A stretch of DNA of 64,000 bases from Phytophthora quininea (GCA_011947345.1 JAAVTG010000793.1:62001-126000); one strand, 5' to 3'; counted from the first letter of the stretch, positions 12,170 to 22,981 are shown. Notes: generated by a model from the sequence alone, not told the origin. Translations and numbers: made by a program.

Positions 12170-12394
12170 TCTGTCCAGTCCAGCAGTAATACAAGCAGGG
12201 AACTCATAGCTTGGAGTCCGATCAAGTCTTCCATTCTTGAGATAAAAGTATACTTGGTACAGCACCTTGTTCACGTGAGGGCGAGGGACATTGTACTCGT
12301 GGAGGAGACGATGTTGGCTTTCAATGAGCTCTCGGCCATAGCTTCCCCAGTCGCACGGGCTGGCTCGGCAGTATCGGCAATAATGTGCTGTCAT
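12170..12394 (-). CDS. Small Cys-rich ORF inside the right terminus
   Basis: From the ATG at 12394 the minus strand reads MTAHYCRYCRASPCDWGSYG and continues as a helical, basic stretch with a later Pro-Ala-Cys, about 75 residues before similarity fades; the frame stays open to 11810, across the palindrome border. The C-x2-C-x4-C spacing suggests a small metal-binding module. I have an impression that similar Cys-rich ORFs recur in Phytophthora, but no function is known to me. Its place just inside the PiggyBac-like end raises the possibility that it belongs to that element. Confidence 0.4.
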
Positions 12395-12593
12395 CTGGTC
12401 CAAGGAAAACAGGGGGGTAGAGTTACTAGTACAGTCTCTAATTTCCCGCTGCGTTTTATCTCGAAAGGGTCCGTTTTATTGGAGATGGCTGGTCCAGCAC
12501 ATCGAACCATCATAGCCTGCCATTGTCTACAAATCTGTGAATGAGCGTCTCTTATTGGGTGATACTAAATTCAATATATAGTATCTATCAGCC

Positions 12594-12614
12594 CACCCGT
12601 AGTGAAAGGGTTAA
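12594..12614 (-). repeat. Right PiggyBac-like terminus
   Basis: CACCCGTAGTGAAAGGG followed by TTAA at 12611-12614. On the minus strand it reads TTAA-CCCTTTCACTACGGGTG, the partner of the left end at 5428. Confidence 0.5.
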
Positions 12615-12908
12615 GAGCAGTTTAATTGTTCTTAGTGGTATAACATCAATTTAATTTCCTAACCCTCTGTAACACCCAGATTTTGTTATGCTTCGCAGAC
12701 TTCTGAATAGCTTTTAGCGAATATATTAGCTGTAAGATGTTGAGATGTTTCAACTTTCATAGTTTAAATCAAATGGACAGCACGCATAGGTATTAGTCTA
12801 TGTACCAGTTTCAAAATGAACCCTAAACAGCACTTCTAGTTTATGAAAAGTAAAGTTCGTTTTTCCAGACTCTTGAAATGATGTATTTTTACTTTGAGCA
12901 AAAATATA
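12615..12908. other. Gene-free AT-rich gap
   Basis: About 290 bases of low-GC sequence between the PiggyBac-like right border and the start of Crypton copy A homology. Nothing recognisable. Confidence 0.5.
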
Positions 12909-13061
12909 TGGGTAAATCTCCGACGGTACTAGAACTCATTATCAAAACTATTGACCAACCAGAGTGTTGCGTCCGAATATCAGAGAATCATATCAATATA
13001 TCCCTCCCATTTTGGCCAATCACTGGGCAGGTGGGCGTGTAAAGTCTGCCCAACCGTAGCT

Positions 13062-13079
13062 CCGACATATCGGGTCGGA
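13062..13079 (+). promoter_or_regulatory. Conserved TCCGAC/GTCGGA dyad upstream of Crypton ORF
   Basis: CCGACATATCGGGTCGGA, an imperfect dyad, lies 110 bases before the recombinase start. It recurs at 38021-38038 and (with one change) at 41727-41744, at nearly the same distance. Extra TCCGAC copies sit at 12917 and directly before the ATG. It could bind the recombinase or a host factor. Confidence 0.45.
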
Positions 13080-13171
13080 GGCCCCGCTCTGTTATTGATA
13101 TGTCCATACAAATGCCTACTCATTCACATATTTCCTGAATAACACGAAGACTCCGACCTCTCCGACCCAAG

Positions 13172-14750
13172 ATGAGCCTGCGCGACCTCGCACCGATTAG
13201 CGCGAAACGCGCACGCGACAGCACAGCGCGCTCGTTCAAGAAGTTCCTAGCGGATGAAGGTGTCACCTGAGAGTACCTCGCCGTGTGCATGACACGCGAA
13301 AATGCCCGTTTATGATGGAAGCGGTAGTGGACAAGCTTGGCTTGTTCCTGGCCTTCAAGGAGTGACGCAAGGGTCAGACCTTGGCCAGGTACTCAGTCAT
13401 GCAGTAATACCGACAGGCCAAGAACTGGCTGCTTGACCAGTGCCCTCAGGTCCGCCAAGCTACGGACAAGGCGCTGCTCAAAACGGGCCAAGTCCTGGAG
13501 CGCTACTGTATGAAGAGAGAGTCTGGGACCTTCGTCAACAAGGCCCCAGCGTGTACCAAGAAGTCGCTCAAGATGAGGATCATGCACCTGTATTCAACTG
13601 CTTCCACGGCTTCCGACTACCAAGACGCCGCGCTGCTGTGGTTCCTGTTCGGACGAGCGTCTGAGCTCACTCTGATTCGCAAGGTGAATCTCTACATCGG
13701 CGTCGGGAATATTTTCTTCGTCCGCTTCATCCGCATCAAGACTTCGGAAGAGCAAGGGCTCTCACTCTTCTCCGATGACGACTTCACCACGTGCCCGCTG
13801 CTCGCCATCGCCTCTGCCCTTGTGACACAGCCTTCACCCACAGCTTCGCTCTTAAACCAGCTTCCTAATCAGCATGCCAACGTGCAATCCACACTGACTC
13901 TGACTGCGCCTCTCATCGACTTGATTGACCATCCCCGAAATGTAGCTCCACTTCAAACCTCCGAAGCCACTGCAGATGGGGAAAAGCTTGCCAACGACGC
14001 CCCCGGAATCCATAGCTACGTCAACAGAGTCTTGGGGAGAATCGCACAGAAGGCCGGTGTCACGGAACGCTCGACGTAGCACTCCTTCCGTCGTGAAGGA
14101 GCTCAACACGGCAACGGGGACGAACTGTGCGTGCAATGAATCTTCGACCGAGGCGCGTGGAACATGACGGTGACGAACAAGGCCTTCGCGTATGTCTTCA
14201 AAACTCCAGCAGAAGACCACAAGATTGCTCGCGTCTTGAGCAACCGCAAGCCCAACGCAGAAGTGCTTCTGTTATCGCTCGACGCCTTCGACTCGGACAC
14301 GCACCAGAAAATTGCCTCCGTTGCATCAGCGCTATTCGTCGCTTCGTCTGGGCTTGACACCGCACAGTATAACGTCAGCGCACCAGTGCTCCAGACTCTC
14401 ATGACGTACCTGCTCCGCCACTACCCAGCGTTGAAGCCTCTTTCGGCTGATGGCCCTGCAATCCAGCGGCTGGAGGGTTGTGCTGCCAAGAAAGCTTTTC
14501 TGTCAATGATTTGCTGGCTTGGTCGTCCCACCTGACCTGTGACCCAAAACCCACCGAAGAAAGAACTACCAGACCCCCGCAAGACGTATCGACAGACGTC
14601 CCCACAATCAAGCCCGGTATCTAGTCCAGTGGCGTCGACGATGCCTGCGTCGTTCACGTGCGCGCCCACACCGTCTTCGCCAACATCGCCGATGTTGATG
14701 TCTCAACCGCCGCCGAATGAACCATCTCTGCTGGAGCAACAGGCAAATAT
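13172..14750 (+). pseudogene. Crypton tyrosine recombinase relic (copy A)
   Basis: The start MSLRDLAPISAKRARDS matches copy B, but stops interrupt the frame at about 13268, 13313 and 13364. A long open part covers 13510-14079 (VNKAPACTKKSLKM, then FGRASEL with the catalytic Arg and IRIKTSEEQGLSLF). The H-x-x-R region near 14070 has decayed (HSFRREGAQH with a preceding stop). A later frame, 14164-14535, gives the terminal Trp/Tyr region and the leucine-rich tail. It is dead by multiple lesions; similarity to copies B and C is clear throughout. Confidence 0.75.
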
Positions 14751-16031
14751 CTTCATCTTGAACGGGAGACTAGCTGTACTACTGCGAAGTTGTTGAATCA
14801 TGTATTGTACCCAATTCTTCCGCATAAAATCTTTCAATGGTTTATTCCATGAAATATCGGCGGGTTGGCACGAACACGTGTAGCCTGGCGGTACTAGCAT
14901 CAGCTCCACATTAAGAAAGCGTGTAAATATTTTGACGTCTTCTCGCCAGTGACCCGAAATGTCATCTAGCAGCAGCAGAACGGGCTCATTCATGTTGCTC
15001 CGTTTGTAGAAATGATAAATCAAACATTGTATTGTCAACTCAGCATTCCACCAGCCCGCCCTGTTTGAGTAAAGCTGAACTCCGGCCTGCTCTTTATTAA
15101 GCTGCCGCCACAATTTACTGCCAAATCCATGTTGAAAAGCATTGTTTTCCCAAGCGCACTGGTCGTCTTGAGACGGTTTTGTCTTAAAACCATGAATGGG
15201 TCGTATTTTTCCCCATTGCTGTCACGTAAAACCATCAAAGCCACACAATCCTTATCTTTGCCAGCGCTTTTCATCCATATTGTCTTTGCGCCAGTTGAAG
15301 CGATGGTATTCGAAGACAAGTACTCATAATTTATTGCTGCACAAATACTCTGTTAGTCAATATTATATTTTAAAAATGTAATACGTACCAGTTTGATCAG
15401 CGTTATAGGCTTTATCGATACCGAGCTCTTCCATGTTGTTCTGCACTTCTCTGCCAAACTGCTCGGCTTTTTCGGCTGAGTCCTCGGGTGTGTGCTGGTC
15501 CTGACGTGTCCTGCGACGAATGATCAACTTGTTTCTACGCAGAAATGAACGAACCTAAGTCTGGGAAGCAGCGAAGTTTTCAATCGGAAGGTCGGCACTC
15601 TCATAGCAATCTCTAGCCTGAAGTTTTAGCATAGTGCTAGTGACTGGTACTCCATCAATTCTTAGAGAATTTATCCAAATTACCAGGTTCTGCTCCATTT
15701 CCAGTGATAGCGTTGTAGAAGTACCACTTTTCCGATCGTTAAGGTGCGAGCCACATCCAGTTTCGCACTTTTCGATGATAAGCGCGCGCAGTTGGTCCGT
15801 GAGCCACTCGTGAATTTGTCGTTTCTTAGATGGAATTTGACCTAGCTGTAAATTGGGGTAGAAATGTTTTACGGCCGTGTGCATCTTATCCTTTGACACT
15901 ATGGCATCGTGGAACTCTATTACTTCCTGTTTGTGAGAGTACGTCACCCCAATACGCTTTTATTGCTTAGGAGCTTTTCCTGTGCCGGTTGTCCTCGTCC
16001 TTCCTTTCTTCTGACCAGGAGCGCGCCCCAT
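14703..16031 (-). pseudogene. pogo/Tigger-type DDE transposase relic (copy A)
   Basis: On the minus strand: start at 16031 (MGRAPGQKKGRTRTT), DNA-binding helices around 15947-15780, NADQT (first catalytic Asp) at about 15395, an intron at 15337-15388 (GTACGT...GCAG), then YEYL, KDCVALMVLRDSNGEKYDPF, LLLLDDISGHW (second Asp) and PPGYTCSCQPADISWNKPLK (third Asp). Lesions: TAA at codon 24, TAG near 15555 and a frameshift near 15150. The C-terminus is cut off at about 14750, where Crypton copy A sequence begins. pogo enzymes cut and paste DNA into TA sites; this one cannot. Confidence 0.8.
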
Positions 16032-16034
16032 GAC

Positions 16035-16690
16035 GCTTCTCTCGAAATAAGCAACCCCTTCTTTGGTCGTTTTGTCCTATTTTTACGCTATGAATTAGGA
16101 GATCTAACATGCTGACGTGAACCATAGAAGTGATGTGATTGGCTGAAACGTGGTGTGAATTAGGAGATTGTGTCGTTCTCACGAAACTAAAGACTCTGCT
16201 TGGGAGCTGAGACTCCCACAAACGACAAAGGTGTATTAGTCGCTTGTTTGCTAAATGCAAAGTGAGCTAAACGCACGTCCTCGTGCTTGGCCTGCTCTCT
16301 CCTGCCACTGGGGCAGCCCAGGGGAGCAGCCATGCCATAATCTTGACGCTCTGAATCGCAAGGCAGCCGGGTTCGCTCTAGCTCTCAGGATCTGCTTAAC
16401 TATGCCTGGACTGCTCCCGAGCGCGGGATCAGGGCCGGAAAGCTTGCCATAATCGCTAGCGAGCCTTGACGTCATCACAGAGATCTCTCTGAATTAGGAG
16501 ATTTCAAATACGGTAACGTAAGGCGTATTCTCGACGGACATGGATTGACTTGCGAATGCAAGCCACGCAGAGGAGGAGACGAACTCGAGTAGAGTGTTTG
16601 ACGGTTAGCAGCAGCAAAGCGCCTGCTACTCAGCTGTGTCAGCGGCCATGTCGTGACCCAGGTCACTGGGAGTCACCAAAGTCACGCCCA
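16035..16690. other. Gene-free stretch with a repeated GAATTAGGAGAT motif
   Basis: No coding sequence. GAATTAGGAGAT occurs at about 16092, 16157 and 16491, each followed by different sequence. These could be subterminal repeats of the pogo element. No RNA gene seen. Confidence 0.35.
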
Positions 16691-16958
16691 GACACTGGCT
16701 GTTTTTGTGCATAAATAGGATAGACACAGAAAGTATCAACTGCGGTTAGGGTTGTTTTTATAATATCAACTAGGACAAGTTAAATTGTGAAACCGTGTTA
16801 ATCTCCATCACTCATTCCATGTTGTAGTGGATCACACATTTTCACCCTCAGTGAGCACATGTGAAAGCGTGTGAATAACACGAAATAAAATCTGGGAAAG
16901 GGCGGTTCTGGGAGAGGGGCGCTGCGGACCGGACATCCACTCATTCCAAGATTTGCCG

Positions 16959-19058
16959 ATGGCGGAGAACGCAGCACGAGCGATCGTCAACAACGCCGTC
17001 GTCCAAGGCGCCGTGCAGCAGGTTGTAGCGGACAGCCTCCAGTGGCGTGCGCACAACACCAGGCGCAGCTACGAGCCAAAGCAGCAAGAATGGCTGGGCT
17101 GGTGTGCAACCCGAGCGTTCGTCGACGGCAGTGTCGTCACGGAGGGAAAGCTTCTGCTTTTTCTGAAGGAGGTGGTGCGTCCGCGAGGCTCACGACGCAT
17201 GGAAAATGGAGAGGTTGTCCCCTCTTCGCAGAGGGCCTGGAAGGGTACGTCAAAGCGATGGTTGACCTGTACAGCACGCAGCAGTCGTTAGGGGTTGGCC
17301 CCGTGCCCCACCCACGCGGAAAAGCTCTCTCAGAGTATCTGCGGACGCACAAGCGGGAACGAGCTAATCGCAAGCGCGAGAAGTTCGACGACCGCGGCAA
17401 GGAACTGTTCAAGACACCTACTCGACTGATCAGTTGAAGAATGTTGCTGAGTACTTCATGGCACAGAACTCGGGACGCGGGCTTCGGGATCGCGTCGATC
17501 TACTGTTTGGACACGCTCTAATGGCGCGAGGAGAGACGACACGGAAGCTGCAGTTGCCGGATCTCTTCTCTATGGAGCTACCGAACGAGGGCCCAACGAC
17601 ATGCGTGGCCGCCCTGGCTGTGATGGATCAAGGCAAGATGAACCAGTTCGGCCGGATCGAGTGTGGAGGCTGCATTCGGCATCGCGACGTGATGGTGTGC
17701 CCGATTGGAGCGCTGGCTATGTATTTCTTCTGGCGGTTTCATGTGCTCGGGGAGGCGTTCCCTGATCTTCAGGAGCGGTCGTCGTGGTACAACATCCAGT
17801 TCATTGATGGCAAGATCAACGACCGCAAGATCTCGTATAGCGCCCAAGATAGTGGGCTGAAGAAAGCGTTGAAAGCGTGCGGCGTCAACAGCAAAAGGTA
17901 CCGGATCACACGTTTTCACAAGTGACATTTGTTACCATGTGCCATTCATTAACATGTGACATAATTTCACAGGTCACAATAAATCACATGGAATCACACG
18001 ATGTGAATCACACTGCTTATACACAACACTGATTAACACTGTTTCTGATTGATATAACAGGTGACCCACATCCGTAGAACAAGCTCTTGCGTCATAGCCG
18101 AAGCTATGGGCGCATCCGAAGCCAGTATCCGGAGAGGTGGTCGATGGAACAACGAAAAAAGGAGGGTTGTTATCTGACTACTCTGCCTCGTGAAGTTGTC
18201 AGGGCGTTAGCTGGTTTTAATGCAGGTGGTGGGGAATTTTTCTCCCGCGTGCTGAGTGCTCTATCCCGGAGACTCTGCGAGCTTCGGTGTTCCCTGGATC
18301 GGCACGTGCCAACCTCAGTTTGATAATGGAGAGATTCGTGACATTGCAGGCCAAGGTTTTCTCCGTTTACTATCGGATTTACGAGACGTGGTGCTTCAGG
18401 ACGCAGTGCTTCTTCAAAAGGCGTACCCAAAGCACCCCTGTTCCAGCATGCTCTCTTCTCTACCGATGCTTTCCAAGCGTTTGCGAAAGTACAGCTATAG
18501 CGACTTCAAAGTGAATCGGATACAGGTTTGATCACCACCGTACGTGCCGCTCTACCAATTCTTATCAACGTTTTTGAAAGTAACTTTGCCAGCACTGGGC
18601 TCCGACTGACGGCTATTGAGGACTCTCTTGGTGCTACGCATACCCTAGTTTGCTCGCTTGTCGGTGGCCGATTCCAGCTGTTAGCATCTGACCAAGCTCA
18701 ACAGCTGAGCGAGCGTCAGACAGAGCCGCCGACCGCGTATCGCCTTACCCGAGGTTTACGCTCTGTGGTTGAGGTTTGGGCGGAATACACGAGGGGTGTC
18801 GCCGGTGGCCCAGCGGTGCAGGATCTGGAGTCGCGTTGTGGAGCGAAATGGAGATCGAGTGACGCGGAACGCCAGTACTACAAGCGGCGCAAGGTTTTAT
18901 ATGACGCCATTGAGTTTGTATCTGCCAGAGATCATGTGCCACCAGAAGCGGTTGCTCAAGTACTCGAGCGAAAGCGCCAGAGGCTGCAGTTGACGCTGGA
19001 CACAATGAGGAAAAGGATTGAGAAGGCCGGAGCAAGCTCCGTATTTGACGTTGAATAA
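16959..19058 (+). pseudogene. Crypton tyrosine recombinase with GCR1_C domain
   Basis: It starts MAENAARAIVNNAVVQ at 16959, with a core-binding part to about 17200. Frame changes occur near 17210 and 17400, then 17434-17905 is the catalytic N-half. VTHIRR (H-x-x-R) at about 18063, GRWNNE and CYLTTLP (terminal Tyr) follow near 18140-18190. The C-terminal frame 18528-19058 is a good GCR1_C domain (LRSVVEVWAEYTRG, then CGAKWRSSDAERQYYKRRK), the DNA-binding domain of fungal-type Cryptons. The 17908-18062 gap may be an intron but lacks a clean in-frame GT-AG join. Broken by at least three frame changes. Confidence 0.75.
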
Positions 19059-19248
19059 CATGTGACACTGTTTCATGTGATATCACATTCAAGCGTCACA
19101 ATACCGCACATTGAATCAAAGTGTCACACCAGATAACATCAATTAGATGTATTTAACAATTTTAAATAATTCGAAATCACAGGGTGATTGTATTTTGTGA
19201 TTTAGCAACATAAAAGTGTTAAGTAACCTTCTCCCCTCATTTCGAAAG

Positions 19249-19955
19249 ATGCCAAAGACGCACGCTCAAGTCGCGAAGGCTACTGAGACTCTACGCTGCA
19301 CCTACCCGTGCTTGGGCGCCGATAGCGGGAGGAGTGGCCCTGCAACAAGCTCCTCCGCTATGCTAGCTTCAGGATGCACGTCATCGGCAGTCACCTTCAA
19401 CGTACAGGTAGAGTGTGGAGTCCGTCTCTGTATGCCGCGTATGGAGAAGTTCAAGAGAACGCTAGCGAATCACGCGTGGAAGAAAGCCGCTTGGACAGGC
19501 TACAGCGGTGGCTGCGCGTGATCGCCCACACGGTTGGCGCAAGCCTTGAGGGGGACGAAGGAGAGCACCAGGGCGAAGGGCAAGAAGGGGAGCAGCATGG
19601 CGAAGGAATGGACACCAGGGAGCCCGCTGCTGCCGAGACCACAGTCGCCGCAGAGGCTGACGCCGCTGACGAATCCTCCGTCGCCGCTGCTGAAGCGTCC
19701 ACCGGTGCTGATGAGGTCGCCGCCGCCGAGGCGCCAGCAGATGTGGTGTCCAAGAAGCGCCGTCGCGCGCCGGCGAAGGCCAAGGCTTTCAAGGCGAAGA
19801 CCCCGGCGAAGAAGGCAGCGGCGGAAGGCAAGAAGGCAGCAGTGACAGGGAAGAAGGCGGCGGCGACTGGGAAGAAGACGCGCCGCACGACCAGCAAGTT
19901 GCGCGCTAAGAAGTCGTGCCGCACGGCGCAGGTAACACACTTTAACACGATTTAA
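19249..19955 (+). CDS. Lys/Ala-rich histone H1-like ORF in the Crypton
   Basis: ATG at 19249 (MPKTHAQVAKATETLRC), with a one-base frame change near 19340, then open to 19955. The middle (SLYAAYGEVQENASESRVEESR) is folded-looking. The last 130 residues are an acidic Ala/Glu run and then a basic tail of repeated KKAAATGKK-type units, like a histone H1 tail. This suggests non-specific DNA or chromatin binding. It is directly downstream of the recombinase on the same strand, so it may be the element's second protein. Function is inference. Confidence 0.45.
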
Positions 19956-20078
19956 CGTTTTTAGTGTCACATGGATTCACACGATTTGAAATGTGCCATC
20001 AGTAACACGATGTCACACTTTTTGATTGGTTACCCTTTTCCCTAACCTCCTAACATATGTATCGCTGACAGGTCACAA

Positions 20079-20111
20079 ACAGCCTGAGTTTTGTATGGTG
20101 ACTCAGGCTGT
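20079..20111 (+). terminator. Hairpin after the Crypton ORFs
   Basis: acagcctgagt (20079-20089) and actcaggctgt (20101-20111) form a perfect 11-bp stem with an 11-base loop. It could mark the element's 3' end or an RNA 3' structure. Confidence 0.4.
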
Positions 20112-20112
20112 G

Positions 20113-21050
20113 ATCCATAGCTAAAAAAGCCGACACAACCTCTGTGTATTTGAAGAGTGAGCTCTGGGCTTAGTTAAACTTTTCCCTGTCTAAATAGATA
20201 GTTATACTCCAACCGTCAGTTGTAGTGGACAACCTCGTAGGATAATTTCACTACGTGGGAAAACCTCCAGCCTCTCAACGCCTTCACGGGATAAACAACC
20301 CACACAAACACAGGCACCGCAGCAACTGTGGGGAACAGTACACTCCACTCCGCAACAGATTGCAAACACTATCACTTCGAGTGACCTGAAGGCTGCACCA
20401 ACCGGTATGAAAGGAGATATGGACACTTCCGTCGCCGACGCCAGGGTCGAGAACATGCCTAACGTTAAGAGCATCAACAGCAGTACAGTACTGTATGTAT
20501 TTTAACACCGTACACATCATTTGGTGGTGCTCTGTGACAGAGGCTCTCATGGATCAACTCCGCAACGTTCGGCCTTCTTCGGACGATCCCGTTCTCGGAC
20601 GCGAAGTCCCCCGCGTGAGGCCGAGACTGGAGGAGAAGGAGTGACGCCTAGGACGCAGCAGTGACGTGCTAGATGAATGTCCACAAGACACTACCTCACT
20701 GCACCGCACAGGAGATTGGTTACCTCCTGGTGCGTGTTCAAGAAACAAACCACCATAGCGCGCAGGACTCGGCAGACCCTTCGCGTTCAAGATCAACACC
20801 CGCTAGTACACGAGAGGATTGGAAACTCTCTCGTGTCCAAGGATTTCTCCACCACGGCGCGACAGGCCCGGTGAGCTGTCACGCTTCAAGACAACCCACC
20901 AAAGCATGAAAGACCACGTGTTCAAGATCTCTCACACCACAACGTACCGGTGCCGGTGACCCCGGGGCGTTCCTGCTCCAGCACCAACGCATAGAGGACT
21001 TGGGGACCTCTATGCTCATGAATTCCCTCCCCAGAGCAACACAGCAGCCC
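20113..21050. other. No supported gene
   Basis: Short frames only. Around 20500-20560 the text (tttggtggtgctctgtgaca then a start codon) is loosely like the junction between an LTR and a retrotransposon Gag, but no protease, integrase or RT motif follows. Confidence 0.3.
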
Positions 21051-21052
21051 AG

Positions 21053-21846
21053 TTATGAATCCGCCTTGGTCATAATCTCCAACGCAATCTGTACATCACC
21101 TTTCACATCTTCAGGCTTCATGTCGTCCACTATAAGTACGAATGTGTCCAACACAGAGCATGCTCTTGAGAATATACGCCTTACGTCATCCAGGTCGATT
21201 AAGTCTTCAAACTTGACCATCACTTTCTTAATCGTCTGGCGCAACATCATCTCCGAAGCACGAAGCTATCTGGTACAGCATCATACAAACATACTACCGC
21301 GACTCCAAGCTGTGAATCTTCACCAGTTAGCGTCAAGTTTTGCGCAAGTGCGGTCGAAAATACGTCTCGGGAGCTGAACGTAATGCTTTGCTATTCACGC
21401 AGTCGCGCAGTTTCTTGTCGTATTCCAGGGTTAATCCTTGTGCTCCAGATACTCTTACCGGGCTTAGCGCCAAAGGCTCCATGGATTCTGCTACTTGTGT
21501 GCTAAATTCGGTGTGAGTCGGCATCAGGTCGACGACCATCGGCTCTCGCCAAACTTGCATCTGAGCGACTCATTCGTTAATTTTTATTTCTTCTCACACG
21601 TCCATCTTCTTTCCTCTCCTTTTAACGTCCCTCTCAGCTCTGAAAATGCCCAGCCAGTACCAAAGTTTCAACAAACTTGGTTTTTAGATTTCCCCACTGT
21701 TTGACATCATAAATTCCACAAGTTCGCGTTTCTCTTTGGCACTTCCGTCTGTCCAATTCCAGCAAGAATCGAACGGGGTCCGTCTCCTCTCTAAAAATAC
21801 TTACTCGGTGGAATAATAAACTTCCAGGAGCCAATGCGCGCACCAT
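21053..21846 (-). pseudogene. Unrecognised coding relic
   Basis: Three minus-strand pieces (21634-21846, 21333-21560, 21053-21250) have coding-like composition, the last a helical acidic segment (MVKFEDLIDLDDVRRIFSRA). Frames differ between pieces. No domain recognised. Confidence 0.25.
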
Positions 21847-21849
21847 TCA

Positions 21850-22489
21850 GTAAGTTTGTTGCAGCGGGGTCGTTGATGACTCGTTCCAGTCGATTGGGAT
21901 GGTAGGGCTCCTAGATGGGGGCTTACAGCAGTTGAGGACCTGCTGTGGATAGCGTCAGCTACAGCGAAAGATGTTCGATCGCGGCACGAGCGACTCCCGC
22001 AGGTACGTGAGAGTTGAGAGGATTAGTTTGAACTTTTTTTTGCTAACTTGTTTCTTCTGCAGCAGCTCCTCCTGCTTCCACTTGCACCGTCCAGTGTAGA
22101 TTCTACTCTGAGGCTCCATGCCTCATGCTACAAACTTGCATACAAGCTACAGCATACTATTCCTTCTTTCCTGAGTCCCTTTCGCTGCTGCTTGTCCCTG
22201 TCTTCCTTCACCTTTCGCAGCATCCGTCGCTGCCAAATTTCAGCAGTGTCCCACTGACTTGAGCGACCAGGTCACCGTCGCAACAAAAGACGCTGCGAGA
22301 GGCAGCAGAAGACGACAAAACAGAGCCTTGTGAGAAGTTGCAAGAAAAAGTATATTATGTAATTTTCAAAAGAGTTTTAAAACATAACATAAATTTGTTT
22401 AATATTATACCAAATTTTCTGGCTTTGAAGAGACGTTTGATGTCCCCACGATGCTGTTTCGATGGAAGTAGTGGGTCGCTTCATCACCA
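21850..22489. other. No supported gene
   Basis: A good-looking GT-AG interval sits at 22003-22062 (GTACGT start, CTAAC, TTCTGCAG end), but its flanks do not form a credible protein. The rest is AT-rich. Confidence 0.3.
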
Positions 22490-22981
22490 TTGTGGTGGCA
22501 ACCCCGATGCCCTCACGGTGATTCTATCGGAAGTCGTTTTTCTCTTGATTTGAACTCTGCAATAGTCCTTCCCAATCGCGAGCGGGTCCGGCGAGACTCG
22601 TGCTGGGTCCATCGACGTGTCCGGGGTTCGTCTGGAAGCGGAGAAGGCTCTGGCATTTCTGTGGTTGGCGGCGCGTCCAACGCGTCGACCGATGGCAATG
22701 TGACGATCGTCAGCGGCGAGGGGTATCGACCGAGAGCGGCACGGTGGTGGTGCAGCGCCGTCAGTGAGTCCGTGTCGCTGTCGAGCGGTCCGACGGATGA
22801 CGGTTCGTCTGGCTTGGTCTCGATCACGTCTGGCTCATCAATGAGAGGACCCAGTGGACCGTTGCACGTCGGCGGCGGCGACGCTGGTGGGTCTGTGAGC
22901 TTGTCTGGAGGCAGCAGCTCCGGCGCGTCTGGGTCCGGCGGTGCGATCGATCTGAGTTGTGATGCCGGTGCAACGAGTTAA
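22490..22981 (+). pseudogene. Ser/Gly-rich repeat protein fragment
   Basis: The frame encodes imperfect repeats of a glycine/serine-rich unit (VSLSSGPTDDGSSGLVSIT, then GGSVSLSGGSSSGASGSGG), typical of large low-complexity oomycete proteins of unknown role. It starts without a credible signal peptide and stops abruptly at 22981, so this is a fragment. Confidence 0.45.

Larger units (their letters stand above)
5428..12614. mobile_element. PiggyBac-like-ended composite block
   Basis: Both borders carry TTAA, the strict PiggyBac target site. Reading inward, the left end is CCCTTTCGCTACCGGGG and the right end, on the other strand, is CCCTTTCACTACGGGTG, so 14 of 17 bases match. That is the expected form of PiggyBac ends: TTAA duplication outside a CCY-type inverted terminus. 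Inside are shattered coding relics, a large palindrome at 6799-11946 and a small Cys-rich ORF. No PiggyBac transposase is recognisable, so if mobile it would be non-autonomous. The assignment rests on the ends only. Confidence 0.5.
12909..14750 (+). mobile_element. Crypton-like element, copy A (broken)
   Basis: From about 12911 the sequence matches copy B (from about 37871) base for base with scattered changes, first over a 260-base leader and then over the recombinase frame. Upstream of these points the two differ, so this marks a candidate left boundary. The right part is lost where a pogo-type relic abuts at about 14750. Confidence 0.6.
16690..20112 (+). mobile_element. Crypton element with GCR1_C domain (second type)
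   Basis: One YR coding region followed by a Lys/Ala-rich ORF, both on plus, in about 3.4 kb. The four non-coding gaps (about 16790-16890, 17925-18062, 19060-19210, 19930-20030) are packed with TGTGA/TCACA-type words (for example catgtgacat, aatcacacga, gtgtcacat) that are absent from the coding parts. A 11-base-stem hairpin lies at 20079-20111. Exact borders are not proven. Confidence 0.5.

Noticed and set aside
19451..19970. Two long Ala/Leu-rich minus frames
   Set aside because: Complement of the Lys/Ala-rich Crypton ORF; composition artefact.
20500..21000. Copia-type LTR and Gag start
   Set aside because: The resemblance near 20500-20560 is weak, and no RT, integrase or protease motif follows.
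22003..22062. Intron-like GTACGT...CTAAC...TTCTGCAG interval
   Set aside because: Flanking frames give only about 20 residues before a stop; no gene can be supported.
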